A stretch of DNA of 33,124 nucleotides from assembly GCA_029937975.1 (NCBI GenBank), contig JAPYOW010000019.1:1-33124 (forward strand), given 5' to 3'. How positions within the stretch are numbered: the first letter of the stretch is position 1; each line of letters starts with the position of its first letter. Positions 7,924-18,008 of this stretch are shown here, in pieces. Both the position numbers and the translations under genes were made by a program. Below the pieces are notes generated by a model that saw nothing but the letters and a program-made list of their open reading frames with translations, was not told the origin of the DNA and made no database searches. The stretch is from Methylococcaceae bacterium. GTDB lineage: Bacteria; Pseudomonadota; Gammaproteobacteria; Methylococcales; Methylomonadaceae.

Positions 7924-9291
7924 ATGAATAAGGAAGCCGTTGTAGCATCATTAAACCAGCAGTTGTCTTTGAATAAAAGCTCAAAGGTGTTAATTGTCGG
8001 GCTAGGTAAAACCGGGTTTTCAGTAGCCAAATTTTTGCAGCAATACGGTATTCAATTTGCAGTGATTGACAGTAGAAATAAGCCACCTATGAATGATGCC
8101 TTAATACAAGCCTATCCCGATACAGCCATTTTTACGGGAGGGTTTGATAAATCAGCATTTGATGTGGCGACCCATTTAGTGGTAAGCCCCGGGGTTTCAT
8201 TACAAGAAAAGTCAATTCAGAAAGTGATACAAGCAAGGACCAAAATAGTTAGTGATATTGATTTATTTGCCTGTGCTACCGATCAGCCCATTATTGCGGT
8301 CACAGGTTCTAATGGAAAAAGTACGGTAACCACCATGTTAGAAAGTATGGGCAATAGATCAGCCATAAGAACAGTAGCAGGAGGTAATTTAGGCATTCCT
8401 GCATTGGATTTATTAGATGAATCTGTTGAACTGTATGTGATTGAGCTTTCCAGTTTTCAACTGGAACGTACCTCCGCGTTAAATGCAAAAGCGGCAACAG
8501 TATTGAATATATCGCCAGATCATTTAGACAGGCATCACACTTTAGCAGGATATATTGAAGCCAAGCAAAAAGTGTTTTCTGGCAATGGCAGGATGATCCT
8601 GAACGAGGATGATGAGATCGTCAAGGACATGGTTGTTGCAAACAGAGAGTTTATCAGCTTTTCACTGCAAACTAACACGGGGTTTCATCTTGAAGAGAGG
8701 CTGGGTGAAATTTACTTGATGGATGGCACAAGTCCCTTAATGAAGCAGAAAGAACTTCCTCTTGAAGGTATGCACAATGTGGCTAATGCATTAGCTGCAC
8801 TGGCATTGGGTAAAACAGTCGGTCTGGATATGCAATCCATGTGTAGAGCGTTAAGAGACTTTAAAGGCTTGGAACATAGAATGCAGCGGGTGGCTAAAGT
8901 GAAGGGCGTGACCTGGGTTAATGATTCTAAAGCAACCAATATAGGTGCCTGTGTTGCGGCGTTACAAGGCTGTCAGGAAAAAATTGTATTGATTGCAGGA
9001 GGCGATGCTAAAGGGGCAGAAATGACTGAGTTGATTCCGGTGATAAAAGAAAAGACAAAATGTGTGGTGTTGATAGGCAAGGATGCCAATAAAATCGAAC
9101 TGGCTATCAATGGCTGTGTTCCTTCTTATCAGGCAAAAACCATAAAAGAAGCGGTTCAGATAGCTGCCGAACTTGCTAATGCAGGCGAGAGTGTTTTGTT
9201 AAGTCCTGCCTGTGCCAGCATGGATCAGTTTAAGAATTATCAGGAAAGAGGGGATAAGTTTATGGCCGCTGTTTTAGAGTTGGCGGCATGA
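7924..9291 (+). CDS. murD: UDP-MurNAc-L-alanine D-glutamate ligase MurD
   Basis: MurD adds D-glutamate to UDP-MurNAc-L-Ala. The 455-aa product begins with a Rossmann-type UDP-binding domain (VLIVGLGKTGFSVAKFL near 22-38), has the ATP P-loop VTGSNGKST near 126-134, the central ELSSFQLE and ISPDHLDRH motifs, and the C-terminal NDSKATN and LIAGGDAKG segments. It is slightly longer than E. coli MurD (438 aa), mainly through the N-terminal extension. The start, ATG 7924, lies two nt after the mraY stop; its end overlaps ftsW by four nt (ATGA). Confidence 0.97.
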   Translation: MNKEAVVASLNQQLSLNKSSKVLIVGLGKTGFSVAKFLQQYGIQFAVIDSRNKPPMNDALIQAYPDTAIFTGGFDKSAFDVATHLVVSPGVSLQEKSIQKVIQARTKIVSDIDLFACATDQPIIAVTGSNGKSTVTTMLESMGNRSAIRTVAGGNLGIPALDLLDESVELYVIELSSFQLERTSALNAKAATVLNISPDHLDRHHTLAGYIEAKQKVFSGNGRMILNEDDEIVKDMVVANREFISFSLQTNTGFHLEERLGEIYLMDGTSPLMKQKELPLEGMHNVANALAALALGKTVGLDMQSMCRALRDFKGLEHRMQRVAKVKGVTWVNDSKATNIGACVAALQGCQEKIVLIAGGDAKGAEMTELIPVIKEKTKCVVLIGKDANKIELAINGCVPSYQAKTIKEAVQIAAELANAGESVLLSPACASMDQFKNYQERGDKFMAAVLELAA

Positions 9292-10460
9292 AAACGCATG
9301 AAAATAAGCCACTGAAAAGTTTTCATGTGGACTATTTTTTATTATGTATTTGCACGGTTTTGTTGGTGGTGGGTTTTATAATGCTGACCTCTTCTTCATT
9401 ACATCTAGGCGAAAAAATTGCAAACAATAGTTGGCATTACCCGGTAAGACAGTTCTTTCATATTATGGCTGGGCTGGTTGTTGCAATGCTGATTTGTGCG
9501 GTGCCATTAAGGTTATGGGAGAAAATGGGCCCCTGGATGTTTCTTCTGGGGATTGGCTTATTGGTTCTGGTTCTAATTCCAGGGATAGGTGTGAAGGTCA
9601 ACGGCAGCACGCGATGGATTTCGTTGGCGGGATTAAGGATTCAGGTGTCTGAAATCGTGAAGTTTGTATCCGTTATTTATATGGCAAGTTATGTGACCCG
9701 GCACCAGGAAGAGGTATTGAGTTCAAGGTATGGATTGGTCAAACCACTGGTGTTATTTTCCATGGCATGCTGGTTACTCTTGCTCGAACCCGATTTTGGT
9801 TCAGTGGTCGTCATTTTAGTCATCGCCATGGGCATTATGTATCTGGGAGGCGCCAGGCTTTGGCAATTCATGGTCTTGTTATCAGTGCTGGCAATAATAG
9901 GTGCACTGCTAATCTATTTATCACCGTATCGCTGGGCGCGTATAACGGGATTTATTAACCCATGGGCCGATGCACAAAATACCGGATTCCAGTTGGTGCA
10001 TGCCTTGATTTCATTTGGCCGTGGCGAAATGCTGGGGGTAGGACTGGGTAGTGGCATACAGAAATTATTTTATTTACCCGAAGCACATACTGACTTTTTA
10101 TTTTCAGTACTGGCCGAAGAGCTGGGATTAGTAGGGGTATTACTGGTTATCAGTTTATATACGTTACTACTGCAGCATTGTTTTTCACTGGCGGTGAAAG
10201 CCCAGCAAGTAGGTGAAAATTTTGCCGCATTCATTGCCTATGGAATAGGTATCTGGTTTGGGTTTCAGGCATTTATTAATATGGGGGTGAACATGGGGAT
10301 GTTACCCACGAAGGGTTTGACACTACCCCTGATGAGTTATGGCGGCGGTAGCATGATAATAATGTGTGCGGCGATGGCACTAATATTTAGAGTACATAGC
10401 GAATTAGTCGAAAAACAAAAGCAAGTACCCAAAGGACATACGGAATGGATAAGCGCATAG
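9288..10460 (+). CDS. ftsW: Septal peptidoglycan glycosyltransferase FtsW
   Basis: FtsW is the SEDS-family polymerase that uses lipid II to make septal glycan strands with FtsI. The 390-aa protein is strongly hydrophobic, consistent with about ten membrane helices. Visible family motifs are LLLEPDFGS near 164-172, GFINPWADAQNTGFQLVHALISFGRG near 221-246, LPEAHTDFLFSVLAEELG near 263-280 containing the essential aspartate (about D269), and the C-terminal LPTKGLTLPLMSYGGGS. These positions favour FtsW over RodA, as does the dcw location. It overlaps murD by four nt and murG by sixteen nt. Confidence 0.96.
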   Translation: MKTHENKPLKSFHVDYFLLCICTVLLVVGFIMLTSSSLHLGEKIANNSWHYPVRQFFHIMAGLVVAMLICAVPLRLWEKMGPWMFLLGIGLLVLVLIPGIGVKVNGSTRWISLAGLRIQVSEIVKFVSVIYMASYVTRHQEEVLSSRYGLVKPLVLFSMACWLLLLEPDFGSVVVILVIAMGIMYLGGARLWQFMVLLSVLAIIGALLIYLSPYRWARITGFINPWADAQNTGFQLVHALISFGRGEMLGVGLGSGIQKLFYLPEAHTDFLFSVLAEELGLVGVLLVISLYTLLLQHCFSLAVKAQQVGENFAAFIAYGIGIWFGFQAFINMGVNMGMLPTKGLTLPLMSYGGGSMIIMCAAMALIFRVHSELVEKQKQVPKGHTEWISA

Positions 10461-11506
10461 TCATCATGGCAGGTGGAACAGGCGGGCATGTGTTTCCTGC
10501 CTTAGCAGTAGCCCAGTATCTAGCAGAAAAAGAATGGATTGTCAGCTGGATAGGCACTCGAAGCGGGCTGGAAAGTAAAGTCGTTCCTGCGCAGGGAATT
10601 GACATTGACTGGCTGGCAGTGAAAGGCTTAAGAGGCAAAGGCCGGTTAGCAAAAATTAACAATTTGATGTTGTTGGTTAAAGCTTTTTGGCAAGTGATGA
10701 ATATTTTTCGACAGCGTAAGCCTCATGTTGTATTAGGCATGGGAGGATATGTTGCCGGTCCAGGTGGCATGATGGCGAGTCTGATGGGGATTCCTCTGGT
10801 TATCCATGAACAAAATAGAGTGCCAGGCACCACCAATCGATGGCTGAAACGCAGGGCAAATAAGGTATTAGAAGCCTTTCCACAAAGTTTTGATAAAAAT
10901 GACAATGCCATATTTACCGGAAATCCATTGCGAAGTTATTTCGCGGATTTTCCGGAAAAGCCAGTCTGGCGAGAGCAAACGAAAAGAAATTTACGGGTAT
11001 TAGTTGTTGGGGGCAGTTTAGGGGCAAAAATTTTAAATGAAGTTGTCCCTGTTGCATTACAGAAAATGGACGGTATTGAAGTAATGCATCAGACCGGTGC
11101 AGCTTCTTTAAAATCGGTGAAAGAGAAATATGCAGAATATTCTATTGATGCACAAGTACTCGAATTTATAGATGATATGGCCGCTTGCTATCAATGGGCG
11201 GATATGATTATTTGTCGCTCAGGAGCTATGACAGTGAGCGAAGTAGCAGCAGTAGGTTTACCCGCCATTTTCATCCCTTTACCTCATGCTATTGATGATC
11301 ACCAGACTGAAAATGCAAAATATCTGAGTGAAAGTGGTGCGGCCATTATGTTGCCACAAAATAAATTAAATGACGATAGCTTGATACAGTGTATTCAACG
11401 CGTAAAGGCATCCTTAACCAGTATGAGTCTGGCAGCAAAAAAACAGGCAAAGATTGAGGCAACCCGTCTAGTGGCAGAAATTTGTGAGCAGGAAGTGGGA
11501 CATTGA
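10445..11506 (+). CDS. murG: Lipid II-forming GlcNAc transferase MurG
   Basis: MurG is a peripheral inner-membrane glycosyltransferase (GT-B fold, GT28) that adds GlcNAc from UDP-GlcNAc to lipid I. The 353-aa product has the G-loop [16 protein letters not shown] near 8-23, [10 protein letters not shown] near 98-107, [12 protein letters not shown] near 121-132, [14 protein letters not shown] near 181-194, and the UDP-GlcNAc-binding [25 protein letters not shown] and DDHQTENA region near 257-295. ATG 10445 is preceded by AAGGA at suitable distance inside the ftsW 3' end, so the 16-nt overlap is credible. Its stop overlaps the murC TTG. Confidence 0.97.
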   Translation: MDKRIVIMAGGTGGHVFPALAVAQYLAEKEWIVSWIGTRSGLESKVVPAQGIDIDWLAVKGLRGKGRLAKINNLMLLVKAFWQVMNIFRQRKPHVVLGMGGYVAGPGGMMASLMGIPLVIHEQNRVPGTTNRWLKRRANKVLEAFPQSFDKNDNAIFTGNPLRSYFADFPEKPVWREQTKRNLRVLVVGGSLGAKILNEVVPVALQKMDGIEVMHQTGAASLKSVKEKYAEYSIDAQVLEFIDDMAACYQWADMIICRSGAMTVSEVAAVGLPAIFIPLPHAIDDHQTENAKYLSESGAAIMLPQNKLNDDSLIQCIQRVKASLTSMSLAAKKQAKIEATRLVAEICEQEVGH

Positions 11507-12939
11507 AAAAGGAAGCAGCAGGTCAATCCGTTCAAGGCCTAGGCCATGTCAATAAAATTCATTTTGTCGGTGTTGGTGGTACCGGTATGAGTGGTATTGC
11601 CGAGGTTTTGTCAAATTTAGGTTATGACGTTTCGGGTTCGGATATTAAAGAAAGTGCGGTAACTCGAAGATTAGAGCAGGAAGGGGTGACTATATATATT
11701 GGTCACGCCAAAGAAAATGTAAGAAATGTAGATGTGGTCGTTACGTCGACAGCGGTAGACGAAAAAAACCAGGAAGTCAAAGTCGCCTACGCAAATAGAA
11801 TACCGGTGATAGCACGTGCAGAAATGCTGGCAGAACTCATGCGTTTTAGATTTGGTATAGCGGTGGCCGGCACGCATGGTAAAACCACGACGACTAGTTT
11901 AACGGCCAGCATTTTAGCCGAGGGGGGCTTAGATCCAACCTTTGTGATTGGAGGCCGGTTAAACAGTGCGGGATCCAATGCGAAGCTGGGTTTAGGACAA
12001 TATTTGGTTGCTGAGGCTGATGAAAGTGATGCCTCGTTTTTACATCTACAGCCGATGATGGCCATAGTCACTAACATTGACCGGGATCATATGGAAACAT
12101 ATGGGGGTAGTTTTAAACGCCTCAAAGCAACATTTTTGGAGTTCCTGCATCACTTGCCTTTTTATGGTTTGGCTGTCATGTGTCTGGATGACCCGGGTGT
12201 GCAAGATGTTTTATCTGATATTGCAAAGCCGGTAAAAACTTATGGCGTACACCCGGATGCGGATGTGAGAGCCATTGATATCAAACAGCAGGGTCTGCAA
12301 ACTACTTTTACGGTATTGCGTTGGGGTGACAATCAGGATCTGAACATTACGCTGAATATGCCTGGCTGGCACAATATGTTGAATGCACTGGCATCCATCA
12401 CGGTAGCAACTAAATTAGGCGTCGACGACCAATCAATCATAAAAAGTCTGGCGATATTCACAGGGATAGGTCGGCGTTTTCAGCTGAATGGGTCCATAAA
12501 GATAGACGGCGGTGACGTCACCTTTGTGGATGATTATGGCCATCACCCCAGAGAAATAGCTGCAACTTTTGAAGCTATGCAGCAGGCTTGGCCAGAAAAA
12601 AGAAAAGTTGTCGTTTTTCAGCCGCATAGGTACACCCGCACACGTGACTTATTTGAAGATTTTGTGGAGATATTATCGACAGTGGATGTATTGATTTTAC
12701 TGGATATTTATACCGCAGGAGAGGCCCATATTGCAGGCGCTGATGGACAAACATTATCGCGTGCAATCAGAACAAGAGGTCAGGTGGATCCGGTTTTTGT
12801 CAAAGATAGAATTGAACTGGCTAATATTCTGGTCGGAATCGTGAAAACTGATGATGTTGTGTTAACGCTTGGGGCTGGCAGTGTCGGGCAAATTGCGGCT
12901 GAGTTGCCTGCAGAACTGGAAAAAGCATTCGCAAAATGA
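11503..12939 (+). CDS. murC: UDP-MurNAc L-alanine ligase MurC
   Basis: MurC starts the cytoplasmic peptide stem by adding L-alanine to UDP-MurNAc. The 478-aa product has the UDP-binding [17 protein letters not shown] near 20-36, the P-loop [12 protein letters not shown] near 121-132, [13 protein letters not shown] near 168-180, [11 protein letters not shown] near 190-200 and [11 protein letters not shown] near 342-352. The start is TTG 11503, overlapping the murG TGA; AGGAAG lies about seven nt upstream and no ATG or GTG occurs before the conserved core, so the rare start looks real and coupled. The 3' end overlaps murB by four nt. Confidence 0.95.
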   Translation: MKKEAAGQSVQGLGHVNKIHFVGVGGTGMSGIAEVLSNLGYDVSGSDIKESAVTRRLEQEGVTIYIGHAKENVRNVDVVVTSTAVDEKNQEVKVAYANRIPVIARAEMLAELMRFRFGIAVAGTHGKTTTTSLTASILAEGGLDPTFVIGGRLNSAGSNAKLGLGQYLVAEADESDASFLHLQPMMAIVTNIDRDHMETYGGSFKRLKATFLEFLHHLPFYGLAVMCLDDPGVQDVLSDIAKPVKTYGVHPDADVRAIDIKQQGLQTTFTVLRWGDNQDLNITLNMPGWHNMLNALASITVATKLGVDDQSIIKSLAIFTGIGRRFQLNGSIKIDGGDVTFVDDYGHHPREIAATFEAMQQAWPEKRKVVVFQPHRYTRTRDLFEDFVEILSTVDVLILLDIYTAGEAHIAGADGQTLSRAIRTRGQVDPVFVKDRIELANILVGIVKTDDVVLTLGAGSVGQIAAELPAELEKAFAK

Positions 12940-13808
12940 CCGGCGTATTGTTAAAAAATGAGCCGTTGGCAAAATATACCAGTTGGCGTGTTGGGGGTCC
13001 TGCAGAGCAAATGTATCTGCCGGCAGGAAAGCAGGATTTAATCAATTATTTATCCAGTTTGCCAAAGCAGGAAAATATATTCTGGTTGGGACTGGGGAGT
13101 AACTTGCTGGTGCGTGATGGAGGAATAACAGGCACGGTCATCAATACCCGAGGGCGGTTAAGGGATATGCAGCTAGTAGACGCTAAGAAAGTATATGTTG
13201 AAGCCGGAGTCCCCTGCGCGCATGTCGCTCGATTTAGTACGGAAAATGGTTTGACAGGCGCAGAATTTTTGGCAGGAATCCCCGGAACTATGGGGGGGGC
13301 ATTGAAAATGAATGCGGGTGCCTTTGGCAGTGAGACCTGGAATATAGTTGATCAGGTTGAAATGATTAATGCACAGGGGCAAGTGACGATAAGAATGAAA
13401 GAGCAATTTAAAGTGGCTTATCGTTCAGTAGAAGGCAATAGCGATGAGTGGTTCTTAGCTGTAGTCTTAAGCTTGAAAAAAGGGGAAAGCAGAGTCAGTC
13501 AGGCAAAGATCAAAGCCATACTGGAGAAAAGGGCATTAACTCAGCCGACCAATAAGCCAACCTGTGGTTCAGTATTTAAAAACCCACCCGGTGATTATGC
13601 GGCAAGGTTAATAGAGGCATGTGGTTTAAAAGGGTATCAGTTAGGGAGAGCATGTGTATCAAAAAAACATGCGAATTTTATTGAAAATATGGGGAATGCA
13701 ACAGCATTAGATATCGAGACATTGATTGAATATATTCAGCAACAGGTGTTTGAAAGGCATCAGGTGAAATTAGAAACGGAAGTATGTAAAGTCGGTGTCC
13801 CTTTATGA
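12936..13808 (+). CDS. murB: UDP-N-acetylenolpyruvoylglucosamine reductase MurB
   Basis: MurB is the FAD enzyme that reduces UDP-GlcNAc-enolpyruvate to UDP-MurNAc with NADPH. The 290-aa protein shows [10 protein letters not shown] near 15-24, [12 protein letters not shown] near 51-62, [18 protein letters not shown] near 110-127 and [21 protein letters not shown] near 209-229. The short length and the GSVFKNP motif holding the proton-donating serine indicate the compact type II (MurB-B) form, unlike the 342-aa E. coli type I enzyme. It sits between murC and ddlB with ATGA overlaps on both sides, the order usual outside the enterics. Confidence 0.96.
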   Translation: MTGVLLKNEPLAKYTSWRVGGPAEQMYLPAGKQDLINYLSSLPKQENIFWLGLGSNLLVRDGGITGTVINTRGRLRDMQLVDAKKVYVEAGVPCAHVARFSTENGLTGAEFLAGIPGTMGGALKMNAGAFGSETWNIVDQVEMINAQGQVTIRMKEQFKVAYRSVEGNSDEWFLAVVLSLKKGESRVSQAKIKAILEKRALTQPTNKPTCGSVFKNPPGDYAARLIEACGLKGYQLGRACVSKKHANFIENMGNATALDIETLIEYIQQQVFERHQVKLETEVCKVGVPL

Positions 13809-14737
13809 AAACACGGAACATTACGCAGGCAGATCAGTTTGGGCGTGTTGCCGTTTTAATGGGCGGGTCATCGGCAGAAAGAGAGATTTCAATGCAGAGT
13901 GGTATGGCTGTCTATGAAGCCTTAAAAAGACAGCAGGTAGACGTCATGGCGCTCAATGTTGAAGACCAGTTGATTGCACAATTGGATGATAAGAACATAG
14001 ACCGGGTTTTTAATGTCATCCATGGACGAGGTGGAGAAGATGGTTTGTTACAAGGTGTGTTAGAAGCCATGAAGATTCCCTATACCGGTTCAGGCATTAT
14101 GGCGTCAGCGTTGACGATGGATAAATTAAGAACCAAATTATGCTGGCAAGGACAGGGTTTAGTCACACCCAAATGGTTTGTACTTGAAAGTGAAAAAGAC
14201 ATAGAGCCTTGCAGTGAGTATTTAGGTTTTCCGGTCATTGTGAAACCCGCTCTGGAAGGTTCTAGTCTGGGGATGAGTAAGGCGACGTGCAAGGCCGGGT
14301 TGATGGATGCATTGACTCTGGCAGCAGGGTTTCGTTGTCAGGTTTATGCTGAACAATGGGTGAAGGGTGCCGAATATACCGTTGCTGTAGTAGCCGGTGA
14401 AGCATTACCAATCATACGGCTGGAAACACCGCATGACTTTTATGACTTTGAGGCTAAATATCAAGCAAATAATACAAAATACCATTGTCCTTGTGGTTTA
14501 TCAGCACAGCAAGAAGACGAGATAAAAGAATTAGCGCTGGACGCTTGTAGAGTGCTCGGTGTAACTGGCTGGGGACGCGTGGACTTATTTATTGATGAGA
14601 CAGGGATGACGCAACTGATCGAAGTCAATACTGTACCTGGTATGACTGATCATAGTCTGGTACCCATGGCAGCAAAGGCAAGTGGAATGGATTTTGATGA
14701 GTTGGTTTGGCGGATTTTAGAAACCAGTTTTTGTTGA
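13805..14737 (+). CDS. ddlB: D-alanine-D-alanine ligase DdlB
   Basis: Ddl makes the D-Ala-D-Ala dipeptide used by MurF, an ATP-grasp reaction in the cytoplasm. The 310-aa product (E. coli DdlB 306) has the N-terminal VLMGGSSAEREISMQSG near 18-34, VFNVIHGRGGEDGLLQGVLE near 69-88, IVKPALEGSSLGMSK near 144-158 and the C-terminal metal-binding IEVNTVPGMTDHSLVP near 271-286. Conserved ATP-grasp residues appear intact. ATG 13805 overlaps the murB stop; a 19-nt gap leads to ftsQ. Confidence 0.96.
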   Translation: MKTRNITQADQFGRVAVLMGGSSAEREISMQSGMAVYEALKRQQVDVMALNVEDQLIAQLDDKNIDRVFNVIHGRGGEDGLLQGVLEAMKIPYTGSGIMASALTMDKLRTKLCWQGQGLVTPKWFVLESEKDIEPCSEYLGFPVIVKPALEGSSLGMSKATCKAGLMDALTLAAGFRCQVYAEQWVKGAEYTVAVVAGEALPIIRLETPHDFYDFEAKYQANNTKYHCPCGLSAQQEDEIKELALDACRVLGVTGWGRVDLFIDETGMTQLIEVNTVPGMTDHSLVPMAAKASGMDFDELVWRILETSFC

Positions 14738-14756
14738 ATGAATGCTTGATTGACTG

Positions 14757-15494
14757 ATGAATAAAAGCATCCGTTGTTGGTCGCTGGGGTTGATGATGAT
14801 ATTAATCATCAGCTGGTTTAGCTGGCAGGAAATTAAAGCGCAGGGCGCCAATTGGATGCCAGTTAAATATGTTCGAATAGAAGGGGCGTTTCAATACATC
14901 GCCAAGGAAAAAATTAAACAGGTAGTGATCAGGCATGTAATGAATGGCTTATACAATATAGATGTGCGACAGGTTCGACAATCGGTGAAGCAACTAGCCT
15001 GGGTAGAACAGGTCAAGGTGCAGCGGATCTGGCCTGATGCAGTCAAGATTAGCATTAAAGAACAAAGCCCCGTGGTCAGGTGGGGCGAAAAAAAATTGTT
15101 AAATAAACGCGGACAGGCATTTAAACCAGTGAATATCAACATGTTTAATCAATTACCGTTGTTAGATGGACCGGTTGGCAGTGAGAAAGTATTGCTGACA
15201 AAAATGAATGAAATGTCAGCAGCGTTGATAAAACAGGGCATGAAACTGATGGAATTTCATGTCAATGAAAGACGAGCTTGGAAGCTAATACTTGATAACA
15301 AAATGGAATTGAAGCTAGGCACAAATGAACCAGAGAAGAAATTCAACCGGTTTTTAAAAACATTTGCTTTGCTGGGAACGGCGCAAATTAAAAAAGTAGC
15401 CGGCGTGGATTTAAGGTATGCAAATGGATATGCCCTAACATTGAAAGAGCATGAAGAGAAAATAGACTGGAAACATGTAGCGCAAATGAATTAA
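14757..15494 (+). CDS. ftsQ: Cell division protein FtsQ
   Basis: FtsQ is a bitopic inner-membrane protein that recruits FtsB and FtsL and links early and late divisome steps. The 245-aa product has a short cytoplasmic N terminus, one membrane segment at about residues 7-24, a periplasmic POTRA domain starting VKYVRIEGAFQYIAKEKIKQVV near 37-58, and a beta domain beginning near PVVRWGEKKLLNKRGQAF. The WVEQVKVQRIWPDAVKISIKEQSP stretch near 82-105 is typical. It lacks the long C-terminal tail of E. coli FtsQ (276 aa). No strong Shine-Dalgarno precedes ATG 14757. Confidence 0.94.
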   Translation: MNKSIRCWSLGLMMILIISWFSWQEIKAQGANWMPVKYVRIEGAFQYIAKEKIKQVVIRHVMNGLYNIDVRQVRQSVKQLAWVEQVKVQRIWPDAVKISIKEQSPVVRWGEKKLLNKRGQAFKPVNINMFNQLPLLDGPVGSEKVLLTKMNEMSAALIKQGMKLMEFHVNERRAWKLILDNKMELKLGTNEPEKKFNRFLKTFALLGTAQIKKVAGVDLRYANGYALTLKEHEEKIDWKHVAQMN

Positions 15495-15512
15495 ACAAAA
15501 ATTGAATCAATC

Positions 15513-16739
15513 ATGGCAAAAAGAATAGATCGAAATATTATTGTAGGGCTGGATATTGGGACATCAAAAGTTGCAGCAATAGTGGCAGAGCATACCGGTG
15601 ATGGTGAAATAGAAATTATTGGTATTGGTATGGCGCCTTCAAAAGGATTGAAAAAGGGGGTGGTTATCAACCTGGAAACCACTGTGCTTTCTATTCAGCG
15701 AGCTGTGGAAGAAGCAGAGTTAATGGCAGGATGTCAGATTAAATCTGTCTTTGTCGGAATCTCTGGGAGCCATATTAAAAGCCTAAGCTCGCATGGGATT
15801 GTGGCGATCAAGGATAAAGAAGTGACCCAATATGATATCGATAGAGTGATAGATTCTGCCCGAGCCGTTGCTATCCCAGCAGATCAAAAGGTCCTGCATA
15901 TCTTGCCTAAAGAATTTGTCATCGATCAGCAAGAAGGTATTAAAGAGCCGATAGGAATGTCAGGTATCAGACTGGAAGCTAAAGTACATATGGTGACTTG
16001 CAGTGCCAGTGCAGCGCAGAATATTATCAAATGTATAAGACGCTGTGGATTGGAAGTTGAAGACATAGTGCTGGAACAATTAGCGTCATGCTCGTCTGTG
16101 TTAACGGAAGATGAAAAGGAATTAGGTGTCTGTCTCATCGATATTGGTGGCGGAACGACCGATATTGCTGTTTATTCTGATGGTGCGATTCAGCATACCG
16201 CGGTTATACCCATTGCTGGAGATCAGGTTACCAATGATATTGCTGTTGCCTTAAGGACACCGACCAAGAGTGCAGAAGAGAATAAACGAAAGTATGCTTG
16301 TGCGTTAACACAATTAGCAGATGCTGAAAAAATGATTGAGGTGTCGAGTATTGGTGATAGAAAACCAAGAAAAATTTCAGTGCAAAATCTAACGGAAATC
16401 ATAGAACCACGGTATGAAGAGTTGATGCTGCTTGTGCAGGCAGAGCTCTGTCGCAGTGGCTATGAGGACTTGGTAGCTGCCGGCATGGTATTGACTGGAG
16501 GAAGTTCAAAAGCCAAAGGCTTAGTAGATCTTGCCGAGGAGATATTTCACATGCCCGTGCGAATGGGCATGCCTCAGCATGTGACAGGACTTACCGATGT
16601 GGTACAAAACCCGGTGTTTTCAACGGGTGTTGGCTTGTTGCTTTATGGCAGTGAGTATCAAGGGCTAATGGGGGGCTCGAATAGGGATAAGCAAGGGATA
16701 TGGGCGAAAATGAAAAACTGGTTTCAAGGTAATTTTTAA
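15513..16739 (+). CDS. ftsA: Cell division protein FtsA
   Basis: FtsA is an actin-like ATPase that tethers FtsZ to the inner membrane and signals to FtsQLB-FtsWI. The 408-aa protein shows actin-fold phosphate loops GLDIGTSKVAAIV near 13-25 and LIDIGGGTTDIAVY near 207-220, the 1C domain between them (GCQIKSVFVGISGSHIKS onward), and AAGMVLTGGSSKAKGL near 324-339. The C-terminal WAKMKNWFQGNF is the amphipathic membrane-targeting helix. It lies 18 nt after ftsQ and three nt before the longer possible ftsZ start. Confidence 0.97.
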   Translation: MAKRIDRNIIVGLDIGTSKVAAIVAEHTGDGEIEIIGIGMAPSKGLKKGVVINLETTVLSIQRAVEEAELMAGCQIKSVFVGISGSHIKSLSSHGIVAIKDKEVTQYDIDRVIDSARAVAIPADQKVLHILPKEFVIDQQEGIKEPIGMSGIRLEAKVHMVTCSASAAQNIIKCIRRCGLEVEDIVLEQLASCSSVLTEDEKELGVCLIDIGGGTTDIAVYSDGAIQHTAVIPIAGDQVTNDIAVALRTPTKSAEENKRKYACALTQLADAEKMIEVSSIGDRKPRKISVQNLTEIIEPRYEELMLLVQAELCRSGYEDLVAAGMVLTGGSSKAKGLVDLAEEIFHMPVRMGMPQHVTGLTDVVQNPVFSTGVGLLLYGSEYQGLMGGSNRDKQGIWAKMKNWFQGNF

Positions 16740-16766
16740 TCAATGGTTGAAAGTGAGGTAGTAAAA

Positions 16767-17921
16767 ATGAAGTATGAATTAATGGATATGTGTAGTGATG
16801 ATGCCATTATTAAAGTCATTGGTGTCGGCGGTGGCGGCGGCAATGCTGTGAACCATATGATGGAAAGTCATATTGATGGGGTTCATTTTATTTGTGCCAA
16901 TACAGATGCACAGGCATTACGACGATTAAATGTTGATACGCGGGTGCAATTGGGTGTGGAGTTGACTAAAGGATTGGGTGCAGGAACCCGACCTGAAATT
17001 GGCAAGCAGGCGGCTGAAGAAACCCGGGATCAAATTAAAGAAATCATCGAAGGCGCTGATATGGTGTTTTTAACTGCCGGAATGGGAGGCGGAACAGGAA
17101 CGGGTGCGATATCTGTCATTGCCGAAGTGGCAAAAGAAATGGGTGTATTAACTGTCGCTGTAGTCACAAAACCCTTTGATTTTGAAGGGAAAAAGAAAAA
17201 AATTGTGGCCGACGCGGGGATCGCTGAATTAGAAAAACAGGTGGATTCGTTGATAATTATTCCGAATCAGAAGCTTTTACCTGTATTAGGAAGTAACTTG
17301 TCTCTGGTTAACGCATTTAAAGCAGCCAATGATGTGTTATTGGATGCCGTGCAAGGTATTACTGAACTTATTACGCATCCGGGTTTAATTAATGTCGATT
17401 TTGCAGATGTGAAAACCATCATGGGTAATATGGGAAGTGCCATTATGGGGTCAGGTACGGCAACAGGCGATAATCGCGCTCGAGAAGCGGCAGAACAAGC
17501 TATTGCGTGTCCTTTACTGGAAGATATAGATTTGCAGGGTGCGCTTGGCATTTTAGTCAATATTACTGCGAAGGATATGGATTTAACTGAATTTGATGAA
17601 ATTGGCAGCATTATGCATGCTTTTGCATCAGAAGACGCCGATATGAAAATTGGTACTTCCATTAACCCTGATATGGGTGATGAAATAAAAGTGACTGTCG
17701 TGGCGACGGGGATGGGTAAATCAGCAGCGGTAAGCACACCGGTGACCTTGATAAGAAAAGAGGCGAATGCCGATATTAATTATGATGCGCTGGATAAGCC
17801 TACGGTCATTAGACATAATAAAAAAGAAAAAAGAGAAGCACGTTTTGGCGCGCAACCAAAACATGATGTGAATCTTGATTATCTTGACGTGCCGGCTTTT
17901 TTGAGACGTCAGGCTGATTGA
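16767..17921 (+). CDS. ftsZ: Cell division GTPase FtsZ
   Basis: FtsZ is the tubulin-like GTPase that forms the Z-ring. From ATG 16767 it is 384 aa, nearly the E. coli length (383). The N-terminal GVGGGGGNAV loop, the tubulin signature GMGGGTGTGA and the T7 synergy loop NVDFADVKTIM are intact. The C-terminal tail ends DYLDVPAFLRRQAD, the conserved peptide that binds FtsA and ZipA. The track start (ATG 16743) adds eight residues; I prefer 16767 because GAGG at 16755-16758 is eight nt upstream and the resulting start matches known FtsZ N termini. Last gene of the tight mraZ-ftsZ run. Confidence 0.97.
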   Translation: MKYELMDMCSDDAIIKVIGVGGGGGNAVNHMMESHIDGVHFICANTDAQALRRLNVDTRVQLGVELTKGLGAGTRPEIGKQAAEETRDQIKEIIEGADMVFLTAGMGGGTGTGAISVIAEVAKEMGVLTVAVVTKPFDFEGKKKKIVADAGIAELEKQVDSLIIIPNQKLLPVLGSNLSLVNAFKAANDVLLDAVQGITELITHPGLINVDFADVKTIMGNMGSAIMGSGTATGDNRAREAAEQAIACPLLEDIDLQGALGILVNITAKDMDLTEFDEIGSIMHAFASEDADMKIGTSINPDMGDEIKVTVVATGMGKSAAVSTPVTLIRKEANADINYDALDKPTVIRHNKKEKREARFGAQPKHDVNLDYLDVPAFLRRQAD

Positions 17922-17944
17922 GTTTGAGGAGGTCGCTACTTTTT

Positions 17945-17973
17945 TTCAGGCAAGTGTTGGTGTAAATTATGAT
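17945..17973 (+). promoter_or_regulatory. Weak candidate lpxC promoter
   Basis: TTCAGG (17945-17950) and TATGAT (17968-17973) are 17 nt apart in the 87-nt ftsZ-lpxC gap. The -35 match is poor. A separate lpxC promoter would make sense because LpxC dosage is tightly controlled in this bacterial class, but readthrough from the dcw operon is equally possible. Confidence 0.3.
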
Positions 17974-18008
17974 AAAATTACGCGACTACTCTTTTATCAA
18001 TAATATAT

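Noticed and set aside
17267-17737. 156-aa minus-strand ORF inside ftsZ
   Set aside because: Low-complexity Ser/Ala/Ile-rich translation typical of an antisense shadow of a conserved gene.
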